Shown here in pieces: positions 45,596 to 55,256 of a DNA stretch of 64,000 nt; the first letter of the stretch is position 1, and every line of letters starts with the position of its first letter. The notes under the pieces were generated by a model, which searched no databases, was not told the origin of the DNA, and was given only the letters and a program-made list of their open reading frames with translations. Both the position numbers and the translations under genes were made by a program. Source of the stretch: Marinobacter arenosus (lineage in GTDB: Bacteria; Pseudomonadota; Gammaproteobacteria; Pseudomonadales; Oleiphilaceae); contig NZ_JAHVAO010000001.1 of assembly GCF_019264345.1 (NCBI RefSeq), positions 1,550,001 to 1,614,000 on the forward strand, read 5' to 3'.

Positions 45596-46823
45596 AGTGC
45601 GATCCCTCGGTGATGGAGTTGTTTGGTGGAACGATCAAATAACCGTCGGCCCGGCTGGCCACGGACAACACGCCCGAACTCTGGGAGCCGGCCAGGTCGG
45701 CCTTCAGGGCGCCGCAGTCGCTGTTGAGCACCACGCGCAGGTATTCCTGCCTGGGGTTGGAGCGGGCGCGGGCAAATCCAGCCGCCACGGGCACCGGCAG
45801 AACAGGCCGGGGTCTGGCCCCCATCAGTTGACGAATGAAGTCCAGCGCCAAAACCTCGAATGTCACCAGCGCAGCCATGGGGTTGCCGGGCAATCCCAGA
45901 AAGGGGGTCTGACCGATGTGGCCGAATGCGAAGGGCTTCCCGGGTTTCATGGCGACGCCCCAGAGATGAAGGTTTCCCAGGGCCTGCACCGATGGCCGCA
46001 CATGATCTTCGTCGCCGACCGAGACGCCACCGGTGGTAATGACCAGATCGTGAGATTCGGCAGCGCTGGCAAGGGCAGCGCGGGTCGCTTCGAAGGTATC
46101 CGCGACCAGACCGGTCTGGGTAACCTGGCACCCCAGACGCTCAAGGGCCGCCCTCAGTGAAAATGAATTGATGTCGTAAATCTGCCCGGGGCCCAACCGT
46201 TGGCCGGGTGAAACCAATTCGTCACCCGTCGTAACGACGGCCACACGAAGGGCGGCGAACACGTTGACGTCCGAGATGCCCTGGCTTGCCAGCAGGCCGA
46301 TCTCAGCCGACTGAAGGCGGGTTCCGGCCGCCAGGAGGGCACTGCCCGCCTGTATATCCTCGCCGGCGCGGCGGATGTTCTGGCCCAGTTTCGGAGCCAC
46401 CTGAAGCTCGATCCGGCCATCAGCAAGCAGGTTCACCTGCTCCTGTGGGATTACCGTATCGATACCCGCCGGGATGGGGGCTCCGGTAAAGATCCGGACG
46501 GCCGTGCCTTTTTCCTGACGGACAGGGAAGACGCCGGCCGGGACCCGCTGGGCGATCGGAAGAATCCGGTCCGCGGGCAGATCCTGGAGTCGCAGCCCGT
46601 AACCGTCCATCGCGCTGTTGTCATGGGGCGGCACGGTCGCTTCGGCGTACAGGTCTCGGGCAAGGATTCGCCCCTGGCAATGCGTCAGCGGGATCTGCTC
46701 CTGGCCCACCACAATTCGGGCCATGTCACTCAGGGCACGCTGGGCACGCTCGACAGGCATCAGCGATTTCGCCTGGTGGCCAGAGTGCGAGGGGCGTTCC
46801 AAATCGCAGATACAATCGACCAT
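45561..46823 (-). CDS. moeA: Molybdopterin molybdenumtransferase
   Basis: 420-aa cytoplasmic enzyme that inserts molybdate into adenylylated molybdopterin. Motifs are PPHDNSAMDGYGL near the N-terminus, the GDELV segment and TTGGVSVGDEDHV with the GLPGNPMAAL loop in the C-terminal half. AGGAG precedes the ATG. moaB ends in the same base where it begins (TGATG), so translation is coupled. It completes Moco for NarG and carries the overlapping start of dnr at its 3' end. Confidence 0.96.
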   Translation of the reverse strand: MVDCICDLERPSHSGHQAKSLMPVERAQRALSDMARIVVGQEQIPLTHCQGRILARDLYAEATVPPHDNSAMDGYGLRLQDLPADRILPIAQRVPAGVFPVRQEKGTAVRIFTGAPIPAGIDTVIPQEQVNLLADGRIELQVAPKLGQNIRRAGEDIQAGSALLAAGTRLQSAEIGLLASQGISDVNVFAALRVAVVTTGDELVSPGQRLGPGQIYDINSFSLRAALERLGCQVTQTGLVADTFEATRAALASAAESHDLVITTGGVSVGDEDHVRPSVQALGNLHLWGVAMKPGKPFAFGHIGQTPFLGLPGNPMAALVTFEVLALDFIRQLMGARPRPVLPVPVAAGFARARSNPRQEYLRVVLNSDCGALKADLAGSQSSGVLSVASRADGYLIVPPNNSITEGSHYAFVHRDQLYY

Positions 46824-47386
46824 CACGCTGCTCCTGAGAGAGACCGAGTGATGCAGGTACCCTCGGCCTCGGGGATGAGCTGATCGACGAAATTACAGGG
46901 ACGGTGCCGGATATCCAGCTGAGGCCCAATGATCTCATCCCAGGCCAGGGCGCAGGCTCGCGGCGCGCCGGGCATGGCGCAGATAAGGGTACGGTTGGCC
47001 AATCCTGCGACGGCGCGGGACTGAATGGTGGATGTCCCAATACTGGCGAAGGACAGCTGACGAAACAGTTCGCCGTAGCCCTCAACCGTTTTGTCGAATA
47101 ACGGCAGCAGCGCCTCGGGTGTGCTGTCCCGACTGGAGAAGCCGGTGCCGCCCGTAACCAGAATCACCGGCACGTCGGGACGTGCGATCCACGCTGAAAC
47201 CACGGCACGGATGGCGTAGATGTCATCCTTTACCAGTTTTCGGTCGCACAGGCGGTGCCCGCCATCCATGAGTCGCCGCTGCAGGGTGTCGCCCGACTGG
47301 TCGTTGGCCAGTGACCGGGTGTCAGACACCGTCAGCACCGCAACATCGAGCGGTTGAAAAGGCGCGTCGGCCGAAGCGTGTGACAT
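46823..47386 (-). CDS. moaB: Molybdenum cofactor biosynthesis protein B
   Basis: 187-aa protein of the MoaB/MogA family that adenylylates molybdopterin. VAVLTVSDTR, ILVTGGTGFSSRDSTPEAL and the AMPGAP segment are family motifs. GAGGA stands 7 nt before the ATG. It heads the moaB-moeA-dnr gene set. Two NarL-type heptamers lie 78-106 bp upstream. Confidence 0.95.
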   Translation of the reverse strand: MSHASADAPFQPLDVAVLTVSDTRSLANDQSGDTLQRRLMDGGHRLCDRKLVKDDIYAIRAVVSAWIARPDVPVILVTGGTGFSSRDSTPEALLPLFDKTVEGYGELFRQLSFASIGTSTIQSRAVAGLANRTLICAMPGAPRACALAWDEIIGPQLDIRHRPCNFVDQLIPEAEGTCITRSLSGAA

Positions 47387-47463
47387 GCTTGAATCCTCTC
47401 GGAAAAAGGGTTTCGACTGACATTGATGTTACCGGCAGGAGGAGCGCAGGGCGCTCCCTCTGA

Positions 47464-47492
47464 GGGGGTAGTTCGGTGGTTGTGAAGGGGTA
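47464..47492 (-). promoter_or_regulatory. NarL-type heptamer pair before moaB
   Basis: Read on the minus strand, TACCCCT (47486-47492) fits the NarL heptamer TACYYMT exactly, and TACCCCC (47464-47470) has one mismatch. They are direct repeats 78-106 bp before moaB. Nitrate induction of moaB-moeA-dnr through NarXL is inferred. Confidence 0.5.
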
Positions 47493-47505
47493 GATCGAGA
47501 GAGGG

Positions 47506-48312
47506 TTATTGCATCAACGGTGAGTCGGGTAGTTCCAGATCCAATCCCTGCACACCCGCCTCGATGGCAAGAACCTGAAGATACTGACGGAATGCCCTTC
47601 TGGTCACGCTCTCGCTCAGGTACTGGCGGATCTGCGGCTTGACGTGCTCGTAGGGCAACTGGTCGCCGTCGATGCGCTGATCGACACGAACGATGTGCCA
47701 GCCGTATCGGGTTTCGATCAGCTCCGGGCTGAGTCCCTCCTGCATACTGAGCACCGGGCGCTCGAATTCTTCGACCGTCTGGCCCCTGCTGATCTGGCCA
47801 AGGCTGCCACCCTGGTGTCGGGACTCACAGGCGGAGTACTGCCGGGCCAGGTCGGTGAAGCGGGAGCGTCCATCAAGCAGAGCCGCCAGCAGCTGGCGAC
47901 CGACCTCTTCCTGTCGAATCCGCTCCGGCACATCGTCCGGTGCCGCCGAAAGCAGAATGTGGCTGACGGCCATGAGTGTGGGGCTGCGAAACCGGCTGGG
48001 GTTCGCCGCATAGAAGCGTTCGCAGTCCTGCTCGGTCGGATCGGGGACGTTGAGTTCCAGCTCCAGCACCCGGGCGATGCGATCTTCCTCGTCCGCGATC
48101 TCGTCCAGCTTCAGGCGGCTTGCCTGCTTCAGGAGCAGTTCGCGGAGCACGAGACTGCGGGCGGCTTCGTGCCAGGCTTCGGCGACTTCCTCGGCCGGGT
48201 GGTGCTGCATTTCCCGGGCGATGGCGTCCTCGGTGATCAGGGTGTTACCCACGTACACCGGCGGGAACTGGTTTCTGGGTTTCTCGGCGTCGCCGACGGG
48301 GATGAGTTGCAT
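47506..48312 (-). CDS. PpiC-type peptidyl-prolyl cis-trans isomerase
   Basis: 268-aa parvulin-type isomerase. The core spans roughly residues 120-220: VSHILLS, FTDLARQYS, GGSLGQISRGQ and YGWHIVRVD. It has no signal peptide, so it probably works in the cytoplasm. Such genes regularly follow narI in denitrifiers and are thought to help nitrate reductase assembly. The start at 48312 has GAGGTG 6 nt upstream. Confidence 0.9.
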   Translation of the reverse strand: MQLIPVGDAEKPRNQFPPVYVGNTLITEDAIAREMQHHPAEEVAEAWHEAARSLVLRELLLKQASRLKLDEIADEEDRIARVLELELNVPDPTEQDCERFYAANPSRFRSPTLMAVSHILLSAAPDDVPERIRQEEVGRQLLAALLDGRSRFTDLARQYSACESRHQGGSLGQISRGQTVEEFERPVLSMQEGLSPELIETRYGWHIVRVDQRIDGDQLPYEHVKPQIRQYLSESVTRRAFRQYLQVLAIEAGVQGLDLELPDSPLMQ

Positions 48313-48370
48313 GGTAGTCACCTCGGTCATGTCGGGGCCGGCGAACGCGTTCACCGCCCCCTGTTCTGCG

Positions 48371-49048
48371 TTACGCGCGCTTGCGCACCACCTGGTATTT
48401 CCGGCCAAAATACTCCACCGGTACGCTGAGCATGTGTACCAGGCGGGTGAACGGAAACAGCACGAAGATGGTCAGCCCCAGGAAGATGTGGGCCTTGTAG
48501 ATCCAGTGCACGTCGGCAATGTAGTCCGCTACGCCGCCCTGCAGGGTGAAGATCCCCTGGGCCCAGGCCGAGAACTTGAGCATGGTGCCGCCATCCAGAT
48601 GCCCCAGGGTGGGCACAATGGTGAGCAGGCCCAGTGCCAGCTGGATGACCAGGATCACGATGATCATATTGTCAGCGAAGGTGCTGCTGGCCTTCACGCG
48701 CGGGTCGGTCAGCCGGCGCCAGGCAAGCATGCCGCCCCCCACAATCGCCATCACGCCAGCAATGCCGCCGACGACGATCGCCATCACCTGCTTGGTGCCG
48801 GGCGTCATGAACGGCTCGTAGAACGCGTGCGGGGTCAGCAGGCCCACCAGGTGGCCGAAGAAGATCACCAGCACGCCAACATGAAACAGCCCACTGGCCA
48901 TCGCCATGTTTTTCTTGCGCAGCATCTGGCTGGAATGGGCTTTCCAGGTGAACTGGCCCTGGTCGTAACGTGCCCAGGTTCCGAGTACGAGCACGGCGAT
49001 GGCCACGTACGGGTAGATTCCAAATAGCAGTGTGTTCAGGTAAGACAT
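48371..49048 (-). CDS. narI: Respiratory nitrate reductase gamma subunit
   Basis: 225-aa di-heme cytochrome b that takes electrons from quinol on the periplasmic side and passes them to NarH. It has five hydrophobic helices. Heme-ligand histidines are visible in FHVGVLVIFFGHLVG and in HWIYKAHIFLG and TRLVHMLS near the C-terminus. AGGAGGAA stands 8 nt before the ATG at 49048; the earlier ATG at 49054 is too close to it. Confidence 0.96.
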   Translation of the reverse strand: MSYLNTLLFGIYPYVAIAVLVLGTWARYDQGQFTWKAHSSQMLRKKNMAMASGLFHVGVLVIFFGHLVGLLTPHAFYEPFMTPGTKQVMAIVVGGIAGVMAIVGGGMLAWRRLTDPRVKASSTFADNMIIVILVIQLALGLLTIVPTLGHLDGGTMLKFSAWAQGIFTLQGGVADYIADVHWIYKAHIFLGLTIFVLFPFTRLVHMLSVPVEYFGRKYQVVRKRA

Positions 49049-49068
49049 TGTCATTTCCTCCTGCGCCC

Positions 49069-49809
49069 TCAGGCGCGCCCTGCCTGACGGGGTGTGGCAT
49101 CCGTCATCAGCTGATCACTCAGGTGAATGGTCTGGGTCTGCTCCAGCTCACGGCGGCGCTGGCCTACCACGCCGCCGGTACTGCAGGAGCTGCCCTGATC
49201 GTCGACAAACTTCACCATTTCCTCCTCCCAGACCTTATCCAGAGCCTCCGGGGTGTCGTCGCGCTCTTCGGCGGCCACGATCCGGGCCAGCTCCTGGCGA
49301 TTGACCGTGCGCCCGGACAACACCAGCAACGAATCCATCACCACGTGATAGAAGCTCTCACGCTGGTAAAGGCGCTCGCCGAGCAGGCCCAGGATGTGGT
49401 GGATATCCTCCAGCCAGTTGCGGATTTCATCCCATGGGCGGGTGGAGAGGTATTCCAGGAACAGCGGCAGGTAGTCCGGCAGCTCCTTGGCGTCGATCTC
49501 CAGGCCGTTGGCGCGATATTGCTCCATCAGGTCCACCATGGCCTGGCCGCGGTCACGGGATTCCCCGTGCACGTGCTCGAACAGCCACAGGGAGGTTGCC
49601 CGGCCTTTGTCGAAGATGGCGACGTAGTTCTCCTGCATGTCCAGCAGGTCGCCGGCGCACACCCATTCGACGCCGCGAAGCAGCTGTTCCTTGTTCTGCC
49701 GGGGCAGCCGGGGGTCCTCGAGGACCGCCGCGACCAGGGCATCTTTGGAGGCCTGGAGTTCTTCCGTGGGGTACTCAAGAACCCGTGCCAGTACTTTCAA
49801 AAGTTGCAT
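49069..49809 (-). CDS. narJ: Nitrate reductase assembly chaperone
   Basis: 246-aa all-helical chaperone (TorD/NarJ family) that holds NarGH until Moco is inserted and it docks on NarI. Key parts are LARVLEYPTEEL, SLWLFEHVHGESRDRGQAM, the family hallmark, and DYLPLFLEYLS. GGAGG lies 5 nt before the ATG. It starts 10 nt after narH. Confidence 0.95.
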   Translation of the reverse strand: MQLLKVLARVLEYPTEELQASKDALVAAVLEDPRLPRQNKEQLLRGVEWVCAGDLLDMQENYVAIFDKGRATSLWLFEHVHGESRDRGQAMVDLMEQYRANGLEIDAKELPDYLPLFLEYLSTRPWDEIRNWLEDIHHILGLLGERLYQRESFYHVVMDSLLVLSGRTVNRQELARIVAAEERDDTPEALDKVWEEEMVKFVDDQGSSCSTGGVVGQRRRELEQTQTIHLSDQLMTDATPRQAGRA

Positions 49810-49819
49810 CTCGGCCTCC

Positions 49820-51394
49820 TTATTCCTGCAGCTGTTTCGGGTCAACCTGCTTCACGGTCGACAGCTTCTGCACCATGCTGGTGGTCTGCTTGCGGCCACC
49901 GAACATGTTGAAATCGCTGTCGCCGTTGCAGCCATCGCCGAAGCTGAAGCCGCAACCGTTACGCTCGCCGTAGGCGGTGGCATCGGGAAAGGCTTCTTTG
50001 GCCAGCTCGCGGTGGCTGGTCGGAATCACGAAGCGGTCCTCGTAATTGGCGATCGCCAGGTAGCGGTACATTTCGTCGGCCTGGGCCTTGGTGAGCCCGG
50101 CCTCTTCGAGGGCCCGCAGGTCCTCTCGGCCTTCCACGGTTTGGGCACGCTTGTACAGCCGCATGGCCATGATCCGCTTGAGCGCACGAACGATGGGTTT
50201 CTCGTCACCGGCGGTGAGCAGGTTGGCCAGGTACTTGACCGGGATCCGCAGGCTTTCGATCTTCGGCAGCACGCCATCGAACTCGACCTTGCCGGCTTCC
50301 GCCGCAGACTGGATCGGGCTCAGGGGCGGCACGTACCAGACCATGGGCAGGGTGCGGTATTCCGGGTGCAGCGGCAGGGCCAGCTTCCAGTCCACGGCCA
50401 TCTTGTACACCGGGCTCTGCTGGGCCGCCTCGATGACGTTCATCGGGATGCCGTCTTTCTTCGCCTGCTCGATCACCTTCGGGTCGAACGGGTCCAGGAA
50501 GATCTCCAGCTGCTTTTCGTAGAGCTCGTGCTCGCCCGGAGCGCTGGCCACTTCCTCGATGCGATCGGCGTCATACAGCAGCACACCCAGGTAGCGGATC
50601 CGGCCGACACAGGTCTCGGAGCACACGGTCGGCATACCGGCCTCAATGCGCGGGTAGCAGAAAATGCACTTCTCGGACTTGCCGGTTTTCCAGTTGAAGT
50701 AGATCTTCTTGTACGGGCAGCCGGACACGCACATGCGCCAGCCACGGCACTTGTCCTGATCGATCAGGACGATGCCGTCTTCTTCGCGCTTGTAAATGGC
50801 ACCGCTCGGGCAACTGGCGACACAGGCCGGGTTCAGGCAGTGTTCGCACAGACGCGGCAGGTACATCATGAAGGTGTTCTCGAACTGGCCGTAGATGTCC
50901 GCCTGCACCTGGTCGAAGTTCTTGTCCTTGCGGCGCTTGGCGAACTCAGTGCCGAGGATCTCTTCCCAGTTCGGGCCCCACTCGATCTTCTGCATGCGTT
51001 GGCCAGAGATCAGCGACCGCGGGCGGGCAACGGGCTGATGCTTGCTGTCGCCGGCGGTGTGCAGGTGCTGGTAATCGAAGTCGAACGGCTCGTAGTAATC
51101 GTCGATCTCCGGCAGGTCCGGGTTGGCGAAGATGTTCGCCAGAACCCGGAAACGGCCACCGATCTTCGGACGGATCTTGCCGGAGCTGTCGCGCATCCAG
51201 CCGCCCTTCCATTTGTCCTGGTTCTCCCACTCCTTCGGGTAGCCGATACCGGGCTTGGTCTCGACGTTGTTGAACCAGGCGTACTCCATGCCTTCACGGC
51301 TGGTCCACACGTTTTTGCAGGTCACTGAACAGGTGTGGCAACCAATGCACTTATCCAGGTTCAGAACCATGCCGACTTGGGAACGGATTTTCAT
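49820..51394 (-). CDS. narH: Respiratory nitrate reductase beta subunit
   Basis: 524-aa iron-sulfur subunit passing electrons from NarI hemes to NarG. Four cluster motifs are visible: CIGCHTCSVTC near residue 16, CEHCLNPACVASCPSG, CRGWRMCVSGCPYKK with Trp in place of one Cys (a [3Fe-4S] cluster), and CIFCYPRIE. AGGAGG precedes the ATG. It overlaps narG by 4 nt. Confidence 0.97.
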   Translation of the reverse strand: MKIRSQVGMVLNLDKCIGCHTCSVTCKNVWTSREGMEYAWFNNVETKPGIGYPKEWENQDKWKGGWMRDSSGKIRPKIGGRFRVLANIFANPDLPEIDDYYEPFDFDYQHLHTAGDSKHQPVARPRSLISGQRMQKIEWGPNWEEILGTEFAKRRKDKNFDQVQADIYGQFENTFMMYLPRLCEHCLNPACVASCPSGAIYKREEDGIVLIDQDKCRGWRMCVSGCPYKKIYFNWKTGKSEKCIFCYPRIEAGMPTVCSETCVGRIRYLGVLLYDADRIEEVASAPGEHELYEKQLEIFLDPFDPKVIEQAKKDGIPMNVIEAAQQSPVYKMAVDWKLALPLHPEYRTLPMVWYVPPLSPIQSAAEAGKVEFDGVLPKIESLRIPVKYLANLLTAGDEKPIVRALKRIMAMRLYKRAQTVEGREDLRALEEAGLTKAQADEMYRYLAIANYEDRFVIPTSHRELAKEAFPDATAYGERNGCGFSFGDGCNGDSDFNMFGGRKQTTSMVQKLSTVKQVDPKQLQE

Positions 51395-54300
51395 TTTACA
51401 GCCTCCTGAACAGTGTCATTGCCTTCGCCATCGAGCCAGTCGACGTTGTGCATCTTGCGCACCACCACGAATTCGTCGCGGTTGGAGCCGACGGTGCCGT
51501 AGTAGTTGAACCCGTAGGAATACTGGGCGTAACCGCCGATCATGTGGGTCGGTTTCGGGCAGACCCGGGTGACCGAGTTGTGGATGCCACCCCGGGTGCC
51601 GGTGATTTCCGATCCGGGCACGTTCACGATCCGCTCCTGGGCGTGGTACATCATCACCATGCCGGGCATCACCCGCTGGCTCACCACGGCCCGGGCCGCA
51701 ATGGCGCCGTTGGCGTTGAACAGTTCGATCCAGTCGTTGTCCTCGATGCCCATGTCCCTGGCGTCATCCTCGCTCAGCCACACGATGGGACCACCGCGGG
51801 AGAGGGTCAGCATCAGCAGGTTGTCGCTGTAGGTGCTGTGGATGCCCCACTTCTGGTGCGGCGTGATCCAGTTCAGCGCTTTCTCCGGGTTACCGTTGCT
51901 GCGCTGATTGAGCATGCTGCCGACGGCCTTGGTGTTGATGGGCGGCCGGTACACCAGCAGGCTTTCACCGAAGGCGCGCATCCACTCGTGGTCCTGGTAG
52001 AACTGCTGGCGACCGGTCAGGGTGCGCCAGGGGATCAGCTCGTGGACGTTGGTGTATCCGGCGTTGTAGGACACGTGCTCGTCTTCCAGGCCAGACCAGG
52101 TCGGGCTGGAGATGATCTTGCGCGGCTGCGCCACGATGTCCCGGAAGCGGATTTTCTCCTCTTCCTTGTTGGTGGCCAGGTGGGTGTGGTCCAGGCCGGT
52201 CATCTCAGACAGCGCGGCCCAGGCTTTGACCGCCACCTGGCCGTTGGTTTCCGGTGCCAGGGTCAGGATCACTTCCGCCGCATCGATGGCGGACTCGATC
52301 TTCGGTCGACCCGCGTTGGCACCGTCGATGTGGGTGTAGTTCAGCTCCTTGAGGAAGTTCACTTCCTTCTCGGTGTTCCAGCTGATGCCCTTGCCACCGT
52401 TACCCAGCTTGTCCATCAGCGGGCCAAGCGAGGTGAAACGGGCGTAGGTGTTCGGGTAGTCCCGCTCCACGGTGATGAAGCTGGGGGCGGTCTTGCCCGG
52501 GATCAGGTCGCACTCGCCCCGCTTCCAGTCCTTCACGTCAAACGGCTGGCCCAGCTCGGCCGGCGCGTCGTGCAACAGTGGCAGGGTCACCACGTCTTTC
52601 TCGACACCGAGGTGGCCCTCGGCCGCTTTCGAGAAAGACTTGGCGATGCCCTTGTAGATCTCCCAGTCGCTGCGGGCTTCCCAGGCCGGATCGGTGGCGG
52701 CGGTCAGCGGGTGGATGAACGGGTGCATGTCGGAGGTATTCAGGTCGTTCTTCTCGTACCAGGTGGCCGTCGGCAGAACGATGTCGGAATACAGACAGGT
52801 GGTGGACATGCGGAAGTCCAGGGTGACCAGCAGGTCGAGCTTGCCTTCCGGCGCCTCGTCGTGCCATTTCACCTCTTCCGGCTTGGCGCCACCCTCATGG
52901 CCCAGGTCCTTGCCCTGCAGGCCATTGGTGGTACCCAGAAGGTACTTCAGCATGTACTCGTGGCCCTTGCCGGACGAACCCAGCAGGTTGGAGCGCCAGA
53001 TGAACAGGTTGCGCGGGTGGTTCTGGGGCGCTTCCGGGTCCTCGCTGGCGAAGGCCAGGGAACCATCCTTCATGGACTGCGCCACGTAATCCGCCACCTC
53101 CATGCCCGCCTTGTCCGCCTCGGCCGCAATGCCCAGCGGGTTACGGTTGAGCTGAGGCGCGGAGGGCAACCAGCCCATGCGCTCGGCACGCACGTTGTAA
53201 TCGATCAGGCTGCCGCCGAATTTGGATTTGTCTGCCAGCGGCGACAGAATCTCGTCCACACCGAGCTTCTCGTAGCGCCACTGACCGGAGTGGGCGTAGA
53301 AGAAGGAGGTGGAGTTCATGTGCCGCGGCGGACGCTGCCAGTCCAGGCCAAACGCCAGTGGCTGCCAGCCGGTCTGCGGACGCAGTTTCTCCTGGCCGAC
53401 ATAGTGGCTCCAGCCACCCCCGCTCTGACCGATGCAGCCACACATGATCAGCATGTTGATCAGGCCGCGGTAGTTCATGTCCATGTGGTACCAGTGGTTC
53501 ATACCGGCCCCGACGATGACCATGGATCGGCCCTTGGTCTTGTCGGCGTTATCGGCGAACTCACGGGCGATGCGAATCACTTTCTCGGCGGGCACGCCGG
53601 TGATCTTTTCCTGCCAGGCCGGCGTGTAGGGCTTCACTTCGTCGTAGGCCGTCGCGCCGTCGTCGTCACCCAGGCCACGGCTGATGCCGTAGTTGGCGAC
53701 CATCAGGTCGTAGACGGTAACCACGCGACCTTCGGAGCCGTCCGCCAGCTGCACCTTGCGGGTACCCAGTTTGTGCTTGAGGATGTCCTTGATCTCGACG
53801 TGCTGGAAATGGTCGTGCTCGATGCCGCCAAAATACGGGAAGGCAACATCGACAACCTCGTCGTGCTTCTCGACCATCGACAGCTGCAGATTGACGTCCG
53901 CCCCCTTGGCGGTCTGCTTCAGGTTCCACTTGCCCTTCTCACCCCAGCGGTAGCCGATGGAGCCATTGGGCGCGGTGAGCTCGCCGGAGGCTTCATCAAT
54001 GGCGATGGTTTTCCACTCGGGGTTGTTCTCTTCCCCCAGGCCATCCACCAGGTCACTGGCGCGCAGGAACCGGCCCGGCACATAGCTGCCGTCGTCCTTC
54101 GCCTCAAGCATGACCAGGTACGGCATGTCGGTGTAGCGGCGTACGTAGTCGGTGAAATACTCGCTGGGCTTGTCGACGTGGAACTCCTTGAGGATCACGT
54201 GGCCCATGGCCATGCCCAGTGCCGCGTCGGTGCCCTGCTTCGGGTTGAGCCACTCGTCGGACAGCTTGGACACTTCCGCGTAGTCCGGGGTGATGGCGAC

Positions 54301-55134
54301 GGTCTTGGTGCCCTTGTAGCGAACCTCGGTGAAGAAGTGCGCATCCGGGGTCCGGGTCTGGGGTACGTTGGAGCCCCAGGCGATGATGTAGCCGGAGTTG
54401 TACCAGTCGGCGGACTCGGGCACGTCGGTCTGCTCGCCCCAGGTTTGCGGCGAGGCCGGCGGCAGGTCGCAGTACCAGTCGTAGAAGCTCATGCACACGC
54501 CACCGATCAGCGACAGGTAGCGGCTACCGGCGGCGTAGGACACCATCGACATGGCGGGAATCGGAGAGAAACCAATGATGCGGTCCGGACCGTGCTGCTT
54601 GGCGGTGTAGACGTTGGACGCACCGATCAGCTCATTGACTTCGTCCCAGCTGGAACGCACGAAGCCGCCCATGCCACGGCGAGGCTTGTACTCGGCGGTC
54701 TTCTTGGGGTCTTCGACAATCGAGGCCCAGGCTTCGACCGGATCGTTATGCTGGGCTTTCGCAGAACGCCAGAGCTTCATCAGGTGCTTGCGCATCAGCG
54801 GGTACTTCAGCCGGTTGGCGCTGTACATGTACCAGGAGTAGCTGGCGCCGCGAGGACAGCCGCGAGGCTCATGGTTGGGCAGGTCGGCACGGGTACGGGG
54901 GTAGTCGGTCTGCTGGGTTTCCCAGGTGACCAGACCGTTCTTGACGTAGATTTTCCAGCTGCACGAACCGGTGCAGTTGACGCCGTGGGTGGAGCGCACG
55001 ATCTTGTCGTGCTGCCAGCGCTTGCGGTAGCTGTCTTCCCAGTCGCGGGAGACATCGTGGGTTTCACCGTGTCCGTTGGCGAACGGCTCGCGCTTCTTCC
55101 TGAAGTAGTTCAGCTTGTCGATCAAATGACTCAT
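51391..55134 (-). CDS. narG: Respiratory nitrate reductase alpha subunit
   Basis: 1247-aa catalytic subunit that reduces nitrate to nitrite at a bis-MGD molybdenum site on the cytoplasmic face. The N-terminal FS0 cluster has one histidine and three cysteines (HGVNCTGSCSW and GCPRG). The molybdenum aspartate lies in ADWYNSGYIIAWG. The N-terminal stretch lacks a usable Tat motif, as in membrane-bound Nar. GGAGAG precedes the ATG. The 122-nt gap to narK contains NarL-type heptamers, so narGHJI-ppiC probably has its own nitrate-responsive promoter. Confidence 0.98.
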   Translation of the reverse strand: MSHLIDKLNYFRKKREPFANGHGETHDVSRDWEDSYRKRWQHDKIVRSTHGVNCTGSCSWKIYVKNGLVTWETQQTDYPRTRADLPNHEPRGCPRGASYSWYMYSANRLKYPLMRKHLMKLWRSAKAQHNDPVEAWASIVEDPKKTAEYKPRRGMGGFVRSSWDEVNELIGASNVYTAKQHGPDRIIGFSPIPAMSMVSYAAGSRYLSLIGGVCMSFYDWYCDLPPASPQTWGEQTDVPESADWYNSGYIIAWGSNVPQTRTPDAHFFTEVRYKGTKTVAITPDYAEVSKLSDEWLNPKQGTDAALGMAMGHVILKEFHVDKPSEYFTDYVRRYTDMPYLVMLEAKDDGSYVPGRFLRASDLVDGLGEENNPEWKTIAIDEASGELTAPNGSIGYRWGEKGKWNLKQTAKGADVNLQLSMVEKHDEVVDVAFPYFGGIEHDHFQHVEIKDILKHKLGTRKVQLADGSEGRVVTVYDLMVANYGISRGLGDDDGATAYDEVKPYTPAWQEKITGVPAEKVIRIAREFADNADKTKGRSMVIVGAGMNHWYHMDMNYRGLINMLIMCGCIGQSGGGWSHYVGQEKLRPQTGWQPLAFGLDWQRPPRHMNSTSFFYAHSGQWRYEKLGVDEILSPLADKSKFGGSLIDYNVRAERMGWLPSAPQLNRNPLGIAAEADKAGMEVADYVAQSMKDGSLAFASEDPEAPQNHPRNLFIWRSNLLGSSGKGHEYMLKYLLGTTNGLQGKDLGHEGGAKPEEVKWHDEAPEGKLDLLVTLDFRMSTTCLYSDIVLPTATWYEKNDLNTSDMHPFIHPLTAATDPAWEARSDWEIYKGIAKSFSKAAEGHLGVEKDVVTLPLLHDAPAELGQPFDVKDWKRGECDLIPGKTAPSFITVERDYPNTYARFTSLGPLMDKLGNGGKGISWNTEKEVNFLKELNYTHIDGANAGRPKIESAIDAAEVILTLAPETNGQVAVKAWAALSEMTGLDHTHLATNKEEEKIRFRDIVAQPRKIISSPTWSGLEDEHVSYNAGYTNVHELIPWRTLTGRQQFYQDHEWMRAFGESLLVYRPPINTKAVGSMLNQRSNGNPEKALNWITPHQKWGIHSTYSDNLLMLTLSRGGPIVWLSEDDARDMGIEDNDWIELFNANGAIAARAVVSQRVMPGMVMMYHAQERIVNVPGSEITGTRGGIHNSVTRVCPKPTHMIGGYAQYSYGFNYYGTVGSNRDEFVVVRKMHNVDWLDGEGNDTVQEAVK

Positions 55135-55216
55135 GGTCTCTCTCTCCGTCTGCCGGATCGTTGTTCCGATTTGAGACCATTGTGTGTGAGAAAAACCCTG
55201 AAATCTGCGTGGTTAC

Positions 55217-55250
55217 TACCTCATAACCTGCCCCTACCTCACTGGTGGTA
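55217..55250. promoter_or_regulatory. NarL-type sites before narG
   Basis: TACCTCA (55235-55241) and GGTGGTA (55244-55250) form a 7-2-7 inverted arrangement, the NarL/NarP layout. A further TACCTCA lies at 55217-55223. Each heptamer is one mismatch from TACYYMT. The set is 83-116 bp before narG. Confidence 0.5.
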
Positions 55251-55256
55251 GGGCGC

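Noticed and set aside
47423..47431. Anr half-site TTGAT before moaB
   Set aside because: The right half is absent, so it is not counted as a box.
51448..55251. 1267-aa open frame opposite narG
   Set aside because: Exact antisense of the well-supported narG gene; its repetitive G/V/H/D-rich composition is typical of a shadow frame.
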